NCBI GenBank assembly: GCA_963805405.1
Contig: CAWDUC010000020.1
Location: 62,001-126,000, forward strand
Direction: 5' to 3'
DNA length: 64,000 nucleotides
Origin: JAEUMG01 sp963805405
GTDB taxonomy: Bacteria > Pseudomonadota > Alphaproteobacteria > Rhizobiales > Aestuariivirgaceae
Shown here: positions 46,178-55,900 of the stretch, one piece after another
Layout of the letters: each line of letters starts with the position of its first letter
Numbering within the stretch: the stretch's first letter is position 1
Position numbers and translations under genes: made by a program
Notes under the pieces: model-generated
Told to the model about the DNA's origin: nothing
Databases searched by the model: none
What the model saw: the letters and a program-made list of their open reading frames with translations, nothing else

Positions 46178-46339
46178 GTGGCTGGCTCATTCCGGGCTGG
46201 CTTTCGCCCGGATGTACCAAGCCGCATAAGCTCTGACCAGTGTCGGTGCGGCGAGACATCACCTGCGGCGATGGGTCTTCCCAGCAGCGAGGGCCTGCTG
46301 CTAGCCTTAGGGTACGGACATCGCAACTGGAGGGAGACG

Positions 46340-47860
46340 ATGATGCGACTGAAGAGAGGGCTCGGGGCCTTGGGCGCGATTGCGCTTCTCGGGTCGGTGG
46401 GAGCGGCGCTGGCGGAACCGAAATTTTCGGCGGACGTGCCGGCCAAGATCACGACGCCGGAAACGGTCGAAACGAAGATCGGCAAACTGAATTTCAAGAA
46501 CGGCGCGCCGGATACTGCGACATCAACGCTGGTCTACGACAACCTTGACCACATGCGCGGCGTGCAGGCTTTCCTGCGTGGCATGTCGGCTACTTCGGTC
46601 CGCGCCGTGTGCAATGGAATGGAAAGCGTGGGCGCGAAGGCTAACCGTGGCTTCGGCATTACCGAAGATCTGATGGACGCGCGGACGCTGTTCCTGACGC
46701 CGAACACCACCACGGTCTATGTCATCGGCTGTCTGGACCTGACAAACGGACCGATGGTGATGGAGGTTCCGACCGGCGTGCTCGGACCCGTGGACGATGC
46801 GGATTTCCGCTGGGTCACCGACATCGGCCTGACAGGGCCGGACGCGGGCAAGGGCGGCAAGTACCTGTTCGTGCCGCCAGGCTGGAAGGAACCGTTGCCG
46901 GCGGACGGATACTTCGAGTCGAAACCCTCGACCAATACGCTCCTGGTATTCTTCCGAGCCTTTGTGAAGGACGGCGACATTGCCGGAGCGGTCAAGCATG
47001 TGAAGGAAGGCGCGAAGCTATACCCGTTGCACGCGACCACCGAGACAGGCGAGCCGCCCGAGACGGCGTGGGTGAATACTTCGGGCCAGAAGTTCAACAC
47101 CATCAGCGCAAACGACTTCAGCTTCTATGAGGAGTTGAACGAGGTAGTTCAGAAGGAGCCGGCGGATTTCGTCGATCCGGATATCGTGGGCCTCTATGCC
47201 TCGGTCGGCATCAGGAAGGGTCAGCCCTTCGCGCCGGATGAGCGAATGAAGAATATATTGACCGATGCGGTTGCCGTCGGGAATGCAACCGCCCGGACGA
47301 TCGTGTTCGACAGCCGCGACCCGTCGACCAAATACTATTCGGACCGTGAATGGTTCACGCCGTTTGTCGGTGGCAGCTATCAGTTCCTTGACGGTGCCGA
47401 GCGGCTTCTCGATGGGCGCACGATGTTCTTCTACTACGCGACCGGGATTACCCCGGCGATGTCGATGGCGAAGGTGGGGTCCGGCTCTGCCTATGCAGTG
47501 GCCGTGAAGGATTCCAAGGGCAACTATCTGGACGGTGGCAAGACCTACAAAATCACGATGCCCGGCCCGGTGCCGGCAAAGGCCTTCTGGTCCTTCGTCG
47601 TCTATGACAATGAGACACGTTCGCTACTGGAGACCGACCAGAAGCTCGCCGGTGTAGACAGCACCGACAAGACACTGAAGGTCGAGGCGGATGGATCGGT
47701 GACGGTATGGTTCGGGCCGAAGGCGCCCGACGGGCAGGAGGCGAACTGGGTGCAGACCATGCCCGGCAAGGGCTGGAACACGCTTCTGCGGCTCTATGGC
47801 CCGCTGGAACCCTGGTTCGACAAGAGCTGGAAGCCGGGAGATTTCGAACTCGTCGAATGA
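46340..47860 (+). CDS. DUF1254/DUF1214 domain secreted protein
   Basis: A 506-residue exported protein with a signal peptide (MMRLKRGLGALGAIALLGSV, cleavage near ALAEP). The DUF1254 part contains NLDHMRGVQAFLRGMSATSV and TLFLTPNTTTVYVIGCLDLT, and the C-terminal DUF1214 part contains FWSFVVYDNETRSLLETDQK and WFGPKAPDGQEANWVQTMPG. GGAGG lies just upstream of the start. Such proteins are widespread, of unknown function, and often occur near catabolic or stress genes. It is divergent from the TMADH-like gene; an open frame on the plus strand runs back into that gene but is only its antisense. Confidence 0.92.
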   Translation: MMRLKRGLGALGAIALLGSVGAALAEPKFSADVPAKITTPETVETKIGKLNFKNGAPDTATSTLVYDNLDHMRGVQAFLRGMSATSVRAVCNGMESVGAKANRGFGITEDLMDARTLFLTPNTTTVYVIGCLDLTNGPMVMEVPTGVLGPVDDADFRWVTDIGLTGPDAGKGGKYLFVPPGWKEPLPADGYFESKPSTNTLLVFFRAFVKDGDIAGAVKHVKEGAKLYPLHATTETGEPPETAWVNTSGQKFNTISANDFSFYEELNEVVQKEPADFVDPDIVGLYASVGIRKGQPFAPDERMKNILTDAVAVGNATARTIVFDSRDPSTKYYSDREWFTPFVGGSYQFLDGAERLLDGRTMFFYYATGITPAMSMAKVGSGSAYAVAVKDSKGNYLDGGKTYKITMPGPVPAKAFWSFVVYDNETRSLLETDQKLAGVDSTDKTLKVEADGSVTVWFGPKAPDGQEANWVQTMPGKGWNTLLRLYGPLEPWFDKSWKPGDFELVE

Positions 47861-47997
47861 CTGGCTCCAGCAAGTCGCAGCAAAGCGGGCGACAGGGAAG
47901 GTTACGGCCTCTGACGGTGGTTTGGGGTGGGAGAGTTCTGCGCATTCAGTCGGCGCCGAACTGATCCCGCCCCCTCCGCAAGGGGTGGTGCTGGTTG

Positions 47998-48342
47998 CTA
48001 GCGGGGGCCGCGCTCGCTCATGAAGCGATCGAATTCCTCGCGGTCGCGGGCTTCACGCAGTTTGCGGACAAAGCCGTCGAATTCAGCCTGCTCGTCTTCG
48101 AGCCGCCTCAAGGTTTCGGCACGATAGGCATCGAATGCCGGGCTGGCGCTGTGAGCGCTTCGCGATCCGCGCAAGGCCTCGGATGCCTTGGCGGTGAGGT
48201 CATCGACGAGCTGGTCGACGCTGCCGCCCCACAGGATGTAGCCGATCACGGCGAGGCCGAGCGGCCACCACAGGATGAAGCCCACGATCATCGCGAAAAT
48301 CGCCAATGGCGTCCAACGCTTGCGCCGAATAGCCTGGTTCAT
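47998..48342 (-). CDS. DUF2852 domain-containing protein
   Basis: A 114-residue protein typical of Hyphomicrobiales. MNQAIRRKRWTPLAIFAMIV leads into a membrane segment (AIFAMIVGFILWWPLGLAVI), followed by a charged helical tail ending REARDREEFDRFMSERGPR, which is diagnostic of the family. AAGGAGGA lies 8 bp before the start. The function is unknown. It is divergent from the threonine dehydratase-like gene. Confidence 0.92.
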   Translation of the reverse strand: MNQAIRRKRWTPLAIFAMIVGFILWWPLGLAVIGYILWGGSVDQLVDDLTAKASEALRGSRSAHSASPAFDAYRAETLRRLEDEQAEFDGFVRKLREARDREEFDRFMSERGPR

Positions 48343-48444
48343 CGTTTCCGTCCTCCTTGACGACTTTGGCTGATATGGGAACCCCGCCGCCCGCTTCAAG
48401 AACCCAGCTTGGCCCGGCGTCCGCTTTTGGCTATGCGATGCCCC

Positions 48445-49482
48445 ATGGAACATGACCTCCCGACCTTTGCCGATGTCGAAGCTGCCGCTGGCCGCCTCAA
48501 GGGCCTCGCTACGCGCACGCCGCTTCTCGAAAATTCCGCGCTGAACGACCTCGCCGGCGGGCGGGTTCTGCTCAAAGCCGAGACCCTGCAGCGTACCGGC
48601 TCGTTCAAATTCCGCGGCGCCTGGAACTGCATCGCGCAATTGCCGGATGAACAGGTGAAGGGCGGGGTTGTCGCCTATTCCTCCGGCAATCACGCCCAGG
48701 GCGTCGCTGCTGCGGCGCGCTTGCGGGGCATGCCGGCACTGATCGTGATGCCGCGCGACACGCCGCTCATCAAGCAGGAGCGCACCAAGGCATTCGGCGC
48801 CGAGGTCGTCCTGTACGACCGCGCGACCGAGGATCGCGAGGCCATCGCCAAGCGGATCGCGGAACAGCGCGGCGCAGTCATCGTGCCGCCCTTCGAACAT
48901 CCGCATATCATCGCCGGGCAGGGCACGGTTGGACTGGAGCTTGCGGCGCAGGCGCGAGAAGCGGGTGCCGTGCTTGACGCCGTGCTGTGCGGTGCATCGG
49001 GCGGAGGCCTGATCGCCGGGACGGCGCTTGCTCTCGAGAAGCTCACTCCCGCGACGCGCGTCACGGTCGTCGAGCCGGAAGGCTTTGACGATCATCGCCG
49101 TTCGCTCATCTCCGGCCAGCGCGAGAAGAATGCGCGCGCCACTGGATCAATCTGTGATGCTCTCCTGAGCGCCCAGCCCGGGCAACTTACCTTTGCGATC
49201 AATCAGTCGCGATTGGCGGGCGGGATTGCGGTGAGCGAGGTGGAAGTGAAGCGCGCCGTGGCTTTCGCCTTCAGCGAACTGAAGCTTGTCGTTGAACCTG
49301 GCGGCGCCGTATCGCTTGCCGCAGTGCTGGCCGGCAAGGTCGAGACCAAGGGGCGCAGCACGGCCGTGATCCTGACCGGCGGCAATGTCGATCCGGCGCT
49401 GTTTGCCGAGATCATCCGCGCAGGAAGTTATGCCGTCTCCCCGTCCTCGCCCCGCGAGAGCGCACTGCTGGCCGGGGAATGA
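48445..49482 (+). CDS. Threonine/serine dehydratase-like PLP enzyme
   Basis: A 345-residue fold-type II pyridoxal phosphate enzyme. The Schiff-base Lys55 lies in RTGSFKFRGAW, and the phosphate-binding loop is CGASGGGLIAG; YSSGNHAQGVAAAARL is the substrate loop. Length without a C-terminal ACT domain fits catabolic threonine dehydratase or serine racemase-like enzymes rather than biosynthetic IlvA. The start MEHDLPTFADVEAA is used; MRCP four codons upstream is an alternative. It is followed at 30 bp by an HNH nuclease gene that looks unrelated. Confidence 0.9.
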   Translation: MEHDLPTFADVEAAAGRLKGLATRTPLLENSALNDLAGGRVLLKAETLQRTGSFKFRGAWNCIAQLPDEQVKGGVVAYSSGNHAQGVAAAARLRGMPALIVMPRDTPLIKQERTKAFGAEVVLYDRATEDREAIAKRIAEQRGAVIVPPFEHPHIIAGQGTVGLELAAQAREAGAVLDAVLCGASGGGLIAGTALALEKLTPATRVTVVEPEGFDDHRRSLISGQREKNARATGSICDALLSAQPGQLTFAINQSRLAGGIAVSEVEVKRAVAFAFSELKLVVEPGGAVSLAAVLAGKVETKGRSTAVILTGGNVDPALFAEIIRAGSYAVSPSSPRESALLAGE

Positions 49483-49512
49483 GTTGTTGATGCGGGTTAG
49501 GAGGAAGTGATT

Positions 49513-50196
49513 ATGCGACACGGATCGGTATACCGGATTGCGGACTTTGTTGAGCGAGTACTAGGTCGCAAAGAGAACCCTAGTTCGGGAAATGCATTTG
49601 CGCGCTCTACGATGATCTTTTTGAAGGAGATGGATACGGCGCAGTCTAAGAACTCGTGGATCACACTTGCCCCCCAGACGGGTGATGGAATTTGGCTTTA
49701 TTACAAAGGCTTGCGCCAGTTCCAATTTTTTCCTGCGAAAAGCTTTATCCGAGTAATCATTAGCCGGTATGGCCCCCATGACGCACAACGACTTCAGCAA
49801 ACTCTCTTGCGGCATCATCGGAGTAAGTCCGAAGTGTTTAGGCGTATGCCCATGCAATACTCTTACCATCAATGGCGCCTGCAGGGTTCCGGCCTACCCG
49901 TCATCGAGCAGTTCGTAGAAGGGCTCCGCGTCCCCAGGGTGATCCATTCCCGGAACGACATTGAACATTCTCGCTACTTTCCCGCCGAAGATCGTCAGGC
50001 AGCGATGAATGCATTTGAGCGCGACGGGCGAAAATGCCCTGGGTTTGCGAAACGTAAGCCACACAAAGTTGGAAAGGATGACCGCATCGAGTTCGATCAC
50101 TTGATTCCTTACGGTCGAGGTGGATCAAGTTCAGTGATGAACATCCAAGTATTGTGTATGGCATGTAATCGCGCCAAAGCTATGAGCATTGGCTAG
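49513..50196 (+). CDS. HNH endonuclease family protein
   Basis: A 227-residue protein with a C-terminal HNH nuclease fold: DDRIEFDHLIPYGRGGSSSV and NIQVLCMACNRAKAM give the His, Asn and second Cys pair. The first zinc-binding pair seems incomplete (RDGRKCPGFAKRK, one Cys only). The start is ATG 49513 with AGGAGG 8 bp upstream. The N-terminal 150 residues match nothing I recognise. Base composition is less GC-rich than the neighbours, which suggests acquisition by transfer. It could be a stand-alone defence or restriction nuclease. Confidence 0.8.
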   Translation: MRHGSVYRIADFVERVLGRKENPSSGNAFARSTMIFLKEMDTAQSKNSWITLAPQTGDGIWLYYKGLRQFQFFPAKSFIRVIISRYGPHDAQRLQQTLLRHHRSKSEVFRRMPMQYSYHQWRLQGSGLPVIEQFVEGLRVPRVIHSRNDIEHSRYFPAEDRQAAMNAFERDGRKCPGFAKRKPHKVGKDDRIEFDHLIPYGRGGSSSVMNIQVLCMACNRAKAMSIG

Positions 50197-50307
50197 GACG
50201 CCTTACCGCGCAGCGGCTTAGCAGTTGGAAAAGCTTATTGGGCGCTGCTGTATGTCGGGAAGCGCGTTTCGATTGCGTGGATCGAGTGACAAAAGCCCGC
50301 GCTTGAG

Positions 50308-50832
50308 TTAAGCGACGGCGTTCTCGGGTGCTTCGTCGGCGAGGGGAATCGAGAGCAGGTCGGAAGTCGCCTTGCGGACAAGTACGATGCGCGGCCGCGA
50401 CGGTTCGGCGACGGGCGCAGCCGTGGATTCCGTCGGTTTTGCTTCCGCATCAGGCGCGATGCGCCGGATGGTAACGCGAGGGTTTATGCCTTCGACCACG
50501 CGCAATACCGGTTTGTCGGGCTTCGAACCGGGGAGCGGCGCAAAGATGTCCTCATCCTGGCGATAATAGCGCAGCGCCTCGGCAGCGATTTCGGGCGAGT
50601 AGAGCGCTTCGGAAACCAGGGGCTTCACGAGTGCCTCGCCTGCCGCCGATGCGGGAGCGCGTACTTCAAGGCGGTGAATGGCATCGAGGATCAAAGCAGT
50701 ATCTTGGGTGCGTATGCGTTTGGCGTATTCTGCGAGGAACCAGCGACCTCTTGCCGATTCCATAACGGCACGCTCGATCTCTTCGTAATCCCCGGCACAG
50801 TCGGAGGACTCATACTCACGCAACACTGACAT
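50308..50832 (-). CDS. Conserved alphaproteobacterial hypothetical protein
   Basis: A 174-residue cytoplasmic protein. The N-terminal part (MESARGRWFLAEYAKRIRTQ followed by DTALILDAIHRLE) is a motif I associate with Rhizobiales proteins of unknown role, some of which lie in chemotaxis-like contexts. The C-terminal half is proline and alanine rich (KPTESTAAPVAEPSRPRIVL) and probably disordered. No enzyme motif is seen. It runs in the same direction as the dgcA gene upstream, with a 94-bp gap. Confidence 0.6.
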   Translation of the reverse strand: MSVLREYESSDCAGDYEEIERAVMESARGRWFLAEYAKRIRTQDTALILDAIHRLEVRAPASAAGEALVKPLVSEALYSPEIAAEALRYYRQDEDIFAPLPGSKPDKPVLRVVEGINPRVTIRRIAPDAEAKPTESTAAPVAEPSRPRIVLVRKATSDLLSIPLADEAPENAVA

Positions 50833-50926
50833 TACTCACACTCCAGAAGCCGCCGACAGGGCGGTTCCTTGACTAACTATCGCCGAAACAGGTTATCGAT
50901 TGGTTTAGGATGAATTTTTCCTTTCG

Positions 50927-51907
50927 CTAACCCCAGAGCTCAGGTCTGGGAGCGTGCATCAGGCTGCCCTCGAAGGCAATGCCGGGCTCGCGATCGCGCT
51001 GCAGCAGCAATGGACCGTCGAGATCGGCGAGCTCGGCGCCTTGCGCCACCAGGAAGGCCGGCGCCATGGCGAGCGAAGTCGCGAGCATGCAGCCAACCAT
51101 GATCTGGAAGCCGGCAGCATGGGCGTCGTTGCGCATGGCGAGAGCACCGGTGAGACCGCCGGTTTTGTCGAGCTTGATGTTGACCGCATCATACTTGCCG
51201 AGGAGCGCATCGAGCCCATGGCTGTCATGGGCAGACTCATCGGCGCAAACAGCCACGGGTCGTGCAATCCGCGCCAGCGCGTCGTCATCGGCAGCGGGCA
51301 GGGGCTGCTCCACCATTTCGACGCCGCATTCGGCGCAAACGCCAAGCATGCGCGGCAGGTCCTCAGGCGACCATCCCTCATTCGCGTCGATGATCAACCG
51401 GCTTTTCGGTGCTGCCGCACGGATGAGGCGCAGGCGCTCCACATCGCCTTCGCGACCAAGCTTCAATTTCAGGAGAGGGCGCGTCGACGCCGCGCCTGCC
51501 GCAATCGCCATCTTCTCCGGCGTATCGAGGCTCAACGTGTAAGCAGTGACGATGGGCTTTGGGGCTTGAAGATCAGCCAATTGCCAGACCGTCGTACCCT
51601 TGCGTTTTGCTTCGAGATCCCACAAGGCGCAGTCGAGCGCGTTGCGCCCCGACAAAGGGGCGACATGCGCCGCCACTTGTGCACGGGTCAGGCCGGCTTC
51701 GATTGCGGGTCGCGCCTTTTCGAGCGCTGCCAGTGTCGCTTCGACGGTTTCGTTGTAACGGCCATAGGGCACGCATTCGCCGCGGCCGACATGACCATCC
51801 TCTTCGAGCGTGACGGTCACGACATCCGCATGGGTCTTGCTGCCGCGCGAGATCGTGAAGCTGCCGGCGATCGGCCAGCGCTCATGCGCGAGGGTAAGCC
51901 TAGGCAT
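50927..51907 (-). CDS. dgcA: DgcA-like enolase-superfamily racemase (N-acetyl-D-glutamate racemase / dipeptide epimerase)
   Basis: A 326-residue enolase-superfamily enzyme. The catalytic lysine motif is LLKLKLGRE, metal ligands are in LIIDANEGW, EMVEQPLPA and AVCADESAHD, and the second catalytic Lys is in AVNIKLDKTGGL. Family members epimerise L-Ala-D/L-Glu; with an adjacent DgcN they are annotated as DgcA, which racemises N-acetyl-D-glutamate. The start MPRLTLAHERWPIAGSF at 51907 overlaps the dgcN stop by 8 bp. Together they should convert D-glutamate to the L form for catabolism. The assignment rests on the pair. Confidence 0.85.
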   Translation of the reverse strand: MPRLTLAHERWPIAGSFTISRGSKTHADVVTVTLEEDGHVGRGECVPYGRYNETVEATLAALEKARPAIEAGLTRAQVAAHVAPLSGRNALDCALWDLEAKRKGTTVWQLADLQAPKPIVTAYTLSLDTPEKMAIAAGAASTRPLLKLKLGREGDVERLRLIRAAAPKSRLIIDANEGWSPEDLPRMLGVCAECGVEMVEQPLPAADDDALARIARPVAVCADESAHDSHGLDALLGKYDAVNIKLDKTGGLTGALAMRNDAHAAGFQIMVGCMLATSLAMAPAFLVAQGAELADLDGPLLLQRDREPGIAFEGSLMHAPRPELWG

Positions 51908-52919
51908 TCTTCGCGGGATATTCGGCCACCAGCCGATCCACGATCGGCTTGACGGTGTAACGGACCGGATCGACACAGGGCAGATTATGGCTCGCGGCCG
52001 TTTCCTCGAGGAGGCGCTGCGCAGCTTCATCCTCGAGATTCTGCGTGTTGATCGCGATGCCAACGCAGCGAATAGCCGGATTGGTCAGGCTGCCCTCGGC
52101 GATCGTGCGTTCGATCACCTGAGCGATCGAAGGCAGCGGATGCTGGACCCCCCGCATCGTCTTGCGCGTAGGTTCGTGGCAGACGACGAATGCGTCGGGC
52201 TGCGCGCCATGAAGAAGCCCGAGCGTCACGCCCGCGAACGAGGGGTGGAAGAGCGAGCCTTGGCCTTCGACCACATCCCAATGATCGGGCTCATTGGCGG
52301 GGCTCAGCCACTCGGCAGCACCTGAAATAAAATCGGCTATGATCGCATCGATGGCAACGCCGCGCCCGGAAATGAGCACGCCAGTCTGTCCTGTGGCGCG
52401 GAAATCGGCGGCGAGACCTTGCTTGCGCATCTCGCGTTCGAGCGCGAGGGCCGTGTACTTCTTGCCGACCGAGCAATCGGTACCGACAGTCAAGATTCTC
52501 AAGCCCGGTCGCTTGATTCCCTTGCCTGTCGCGAAAGTCAACTCGCTGAAGCGCACATCATGAAGCTGGCGCCCATTGGCTTTCGCGGCTTCCGCGATGA
52601 CCGGGATCGAGGCCAGGCGCACATGCAGGCCGGTCGCGACATCGAGTTCGGCCTTCAGCGCCTCGACGATGCTGGCGATCCAGTGATCGGGCAGGACGCC
52701 GCCGGCATTGACAGCGCCGACGACCATGGTCTGTGCGCCGCGCGTGCGCGCCTCGGAGATCGTCAGGTCGGGCAGCCCGCAATCGGCCAGGCAATTGGGA
52801 AGCCGCAACTGTCCCACGCACCATTCCGGACGCCAGTCGACAATTCCGGACGCAGTCTTGGCGGCTAGCTGGTCCCGAACATCGCCCAGGAACAGCAAGT
52901 AAGGTTTTGCAATATCCAT
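51900..52919 (-). CDS. dgcN: DgcN-like N-acetyltransferase (DUF1611 family)
   Basis: A 339-residue DUF1611 protein. The P-loop-like motif is ILTVGTDCSVGKKYTALALE near residue 152, followed by RATGQTGVLISGRGVAIDAI and WDVVEGQGSLFHPSFAGVTL, all typical. Members studied in Pseudoalteromonas act in D-glutamate catabolism by acetylating D-Glu before DgcA racemises it. The gene begins 14 bp after the GPR-like gene and overlaps dgcA, so the three probably form an operon. D-Glu is a peptidoglycan component, which makes the link to a polar-growth gene noteworthy. Confidence 0.87.
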   Translation of the reverse strand: MDIAKPYLLFLGDVRDQLAAKTASGIVDWRPEWCVGQLRLPNCLADCGLPDLTISEARTRGAQTMVVGAVNAGGVLPDHWIASIVEALKAELDVATGLHVRLASIPVIAEAAKANGRQLHDVRFSELTFATGKGIKRPGLRILTVGTDCSVGKKYTALALEREMRKQGLAADFRATGQTGVLISGRGVAIDAIIADFISGAAEWLSPANEPDHWDVVEGQGSLFHPSFAGVTLGLLHGAQPDAFVVCHEPTRKTMRGVQHPLPSIAQVIERTIAEGSLTNPAIRCVGIAINTQNLEDEAAQRLLEETAASHNLPCVDPVRYTVKPIVDRLVAEYPAKNA

Positions 52920-52933
52920 TCAGATCTTGATTG

Positions 52934-55900
52934 TCAGTTGATACGGCCGGTCGTCTTGGCGAGCGCCACATAGAGCTTGCCTGATTCCGATGCGAGGCAG
53001 GCATCGGCGAGTTGATCGCCGCGGGGCGCTTCCGATACCGTGTCGAGCAGGCGCTCGAACAAGCGGATATAGGAATCGACCCGGCCGCGCACCAATCGCT
53101 CGCTGCGGTAGCGCTGCCGCACGCTCGGTTCGAGCCGGCGGGTGAAGTTCTCGTAGAGATTCAGCATGTAGACGTGGCTCTCGCCATTGGCGTAGCGGCT
53201 CTCGAGATCCATCGGCAAGGAGCCTTCGATCGCCTCGACCAGATCGCGGGCCGCGGCGTTGAGCTTCTGGACGAGGTTTTCAGTTTCGCGCGGTACGTTT
53301 CGACCCAACGTGTCCTCGCGCTGAACGGCTGGAGCCTTTGCGGGCGGCGGCGGTGAGGGCGCGAAATCGCGCGACACGCGTCGCATCTCGGTGGTGCCGC
53401 CATTTCCCGACAGACTTTCGAAGCGCGGAGTTGCAGGCCGCGATGGCCGTTCGTCATAGTCTCTCAGGGCACCGGACGCCCAGCTTGGCTGTGCGGCGGG
53501 TCCGGCGCCCTCAGATTTTCCCGGGTTCAGATCCCGTGATGAGTAGGTGTGTTGAGGCGGTCCTGAAACATCGAGGACGCCGGTCTGCCGTCGCACGACA
53601 TCGGAAAGCGCATTCAGGGCAGTGATCTGATCCGCGACGACGCGGCGCATCGCATCGGCATTGGCGCGGGTCTCGTCGGGAAGATCGAGAATGGCGCGCT
53701 TCAGTTCAGAGCGCACGTAGTCGACATCCTTCACGACCTGCTGGGCGGTGACCCGCATGTCCTGTGCGGTCTGCTGGAAGCCCGTCGCGGTCTCGGCGAG
53801 CATCTGGTTCATAGTCGCGATAGTGCGGTCATGCTGCTCGCGCAGCATGCGCGCAATCTCCGTCACCTGGATGCCGGAGGCTTTTTCGACCTTGTTCAAT
53901 TCCTGTTCGAGGCCGCTGGCGATCGAGGTGTACTGCGCTGCGATCTGACGCCCGACATCCTTCGAGCGATTTTCCGCAGCGGCGAGAGAGTCTTCGATCA
54001 TGCCCATGTAATTGCGCATCATCGAATCGACTTCCTGTGCCTTCTTGCCAAGCGAGGACACGAGACCGCTCAGCATATCCTCGCGGTTGTGCAGCATGCG
54101 GTCCATGTCGATATTGAAGCGATCGATGGTCTTCTCGACGAGGCCGCTGACGTCTTCGAGGCGCTCGTTGATGCGCGCACCGGTCGTCTCAAGTCGCCCG
54201 GTGAGCTGCATGCTGACGGTTTCAAGCTTGTCGTCGAGCGAGTTGGCGGTCGAACCGAGCTGATCGGCGAGGAAGCTGCTCGCGGTGTCCACGTGCTTGG
54301 AGAATTTCTGCGTCGCTTCCTCGAACCGTTTGCCGGTGCCAAGGGTCGCCGACTCAAATTCGCGGCTGGTCCGCTCGATTCGGCCAATGATGGCGCTTGC
54401 CGTTCCGGACGCAGTCGATTCAAAGTCCTTGGCGATCTTCTCGACACGGCCAACCAGAATATTGGATGAGTTCGAGGCCGTCGTCTCGATATCGCGTGTC
54501 GCCTTGTCTATTCGACCCGCGACAAGACCGCTTGCGGAGCGCGCCGCCTTATCGATCTCTTCGGATGCCTCGGCGGCCCGAGCCGAAATGATCTCGGCGG
54601 TACTGCCGGCCGCGGCTTGAATGTCAGACGTCGCCTGGCGGAGGTCGGCTGCGACCAGTCCGCTGGCACTGCGGGCACTTTCCTCGATCGTCGCAGAGGT
54701 CTTGCGCGACTGATCAAGGACGAGGTCGGTGGCGGCATTTGTTGCGGCTTCAATACTCGACACCGCCTCGCCGATCCGGTCGGATATCGTCGATGCCGAG
54801 TGGCTCGCCACGCTGGACAGATCCTTGGCAACCTGGCTTGCCTGCGACAGCAATTGGTTGCTGGAGGTGAGCGACGTCTGTTCGATGGCGCCGGCCGCCT
54901 GTTCGAGGTGTTCGACGATGCGTCCCGCCGTGCTTTCGGCGGTGGTGTCGAGATTGCGCACGGCCCGGTCAATGGTATCGGCAAGAGATGCCGCCTGCTG
55001 CTCGAAGCGGCCGGTGATCTGCACACTGACGTCGCCCAGTCCATCGGAGAAGGTGCTGCTCGCCCGGTTGAGATCACCCAGGATCGCGGCGCTGGCCGTG
55101 TCGAGGACCTTCGAGAAGCTCATGCCGGTCGTCTCGAGGCGACCGGAGATCTCTCCCGTCACGCGCTCAAGGAGGTCGGTCGCGAGGTCGAAGCGCTGGC
55201 CGAGATCGCGCGCTGTGGTGTCGATCCGGCTGAACATCGTGTTGCCGGCCTTGTCCAGCCGGTCGGCGACTTCGGCAGCGGTGTTGTCGAGGCGCTCGGT
55301 CATCGACGTGTTCGATTGATCCAGTGTCTCGAAGAGGCGGATACCGGTCTCATCGAGGTGGGTCGTCATCTGGGTCGAAGAGCGCTCGAGCTGTTCGGTC
55401 ATACGCGATGCGGTATCGGCAAATGTCGACGTCATGCGGCCGGCCGTCGTATCCAGCTTCCGCGACAGTTCCTGGGTGCCTTCTGCGAACAGCGTGGCGA
55501 GGTCCGAGGTTGCGCCCTCGAGCCCGGACGACAGCTTGTCCGAAGTTTCGTGGAGGAGCGAGCCAAGGGTCTCCGTGGTGCTCTGCAACTGCTGCGCAAG
55601 GGCATCGGTTGCGGAGTTGACGCGATCGGCGGCATCGCCGGCGGTGCCATCGATGTGGTTGGAAATCCTTAAGGTCGCCGCCTCGAGATGGCTCGCCATG
55701 CCGGTCGAGGTTTGCTCAAGCCGCGAGAACACGCGTTGCGCAGTCTCGTCGAGATCTGTCGTGACCTTGTCGGTCGTCTGCTCGAGACGGCCGTAAAGCT
55801 GATGCGTCGTCTGCTCCATCTTGCCGGTCATTTCGACGGAGGAGCGATCGAGGAGGTTGAAAAGGTCTTCGCGAGCCCGGTTCACGTTGTCGACAAATTC

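Noticed and set aside
44690..46339. Very long plus-strand open frame continuous with the DUF1254 gene
   Set aside because: It is the antisense of the TMADH-like gene and lacks stops because of GC-rich codon bias. The DUF1254 signal peptide and ribosome site at 46340 mark the true start.
54617..55672. 351-codon plus-strand open frame inside the GPR-like gene
   Set aside because: Antisense shadow; its repetitive translation simply mirrors the repeats of the GPR-like protein.
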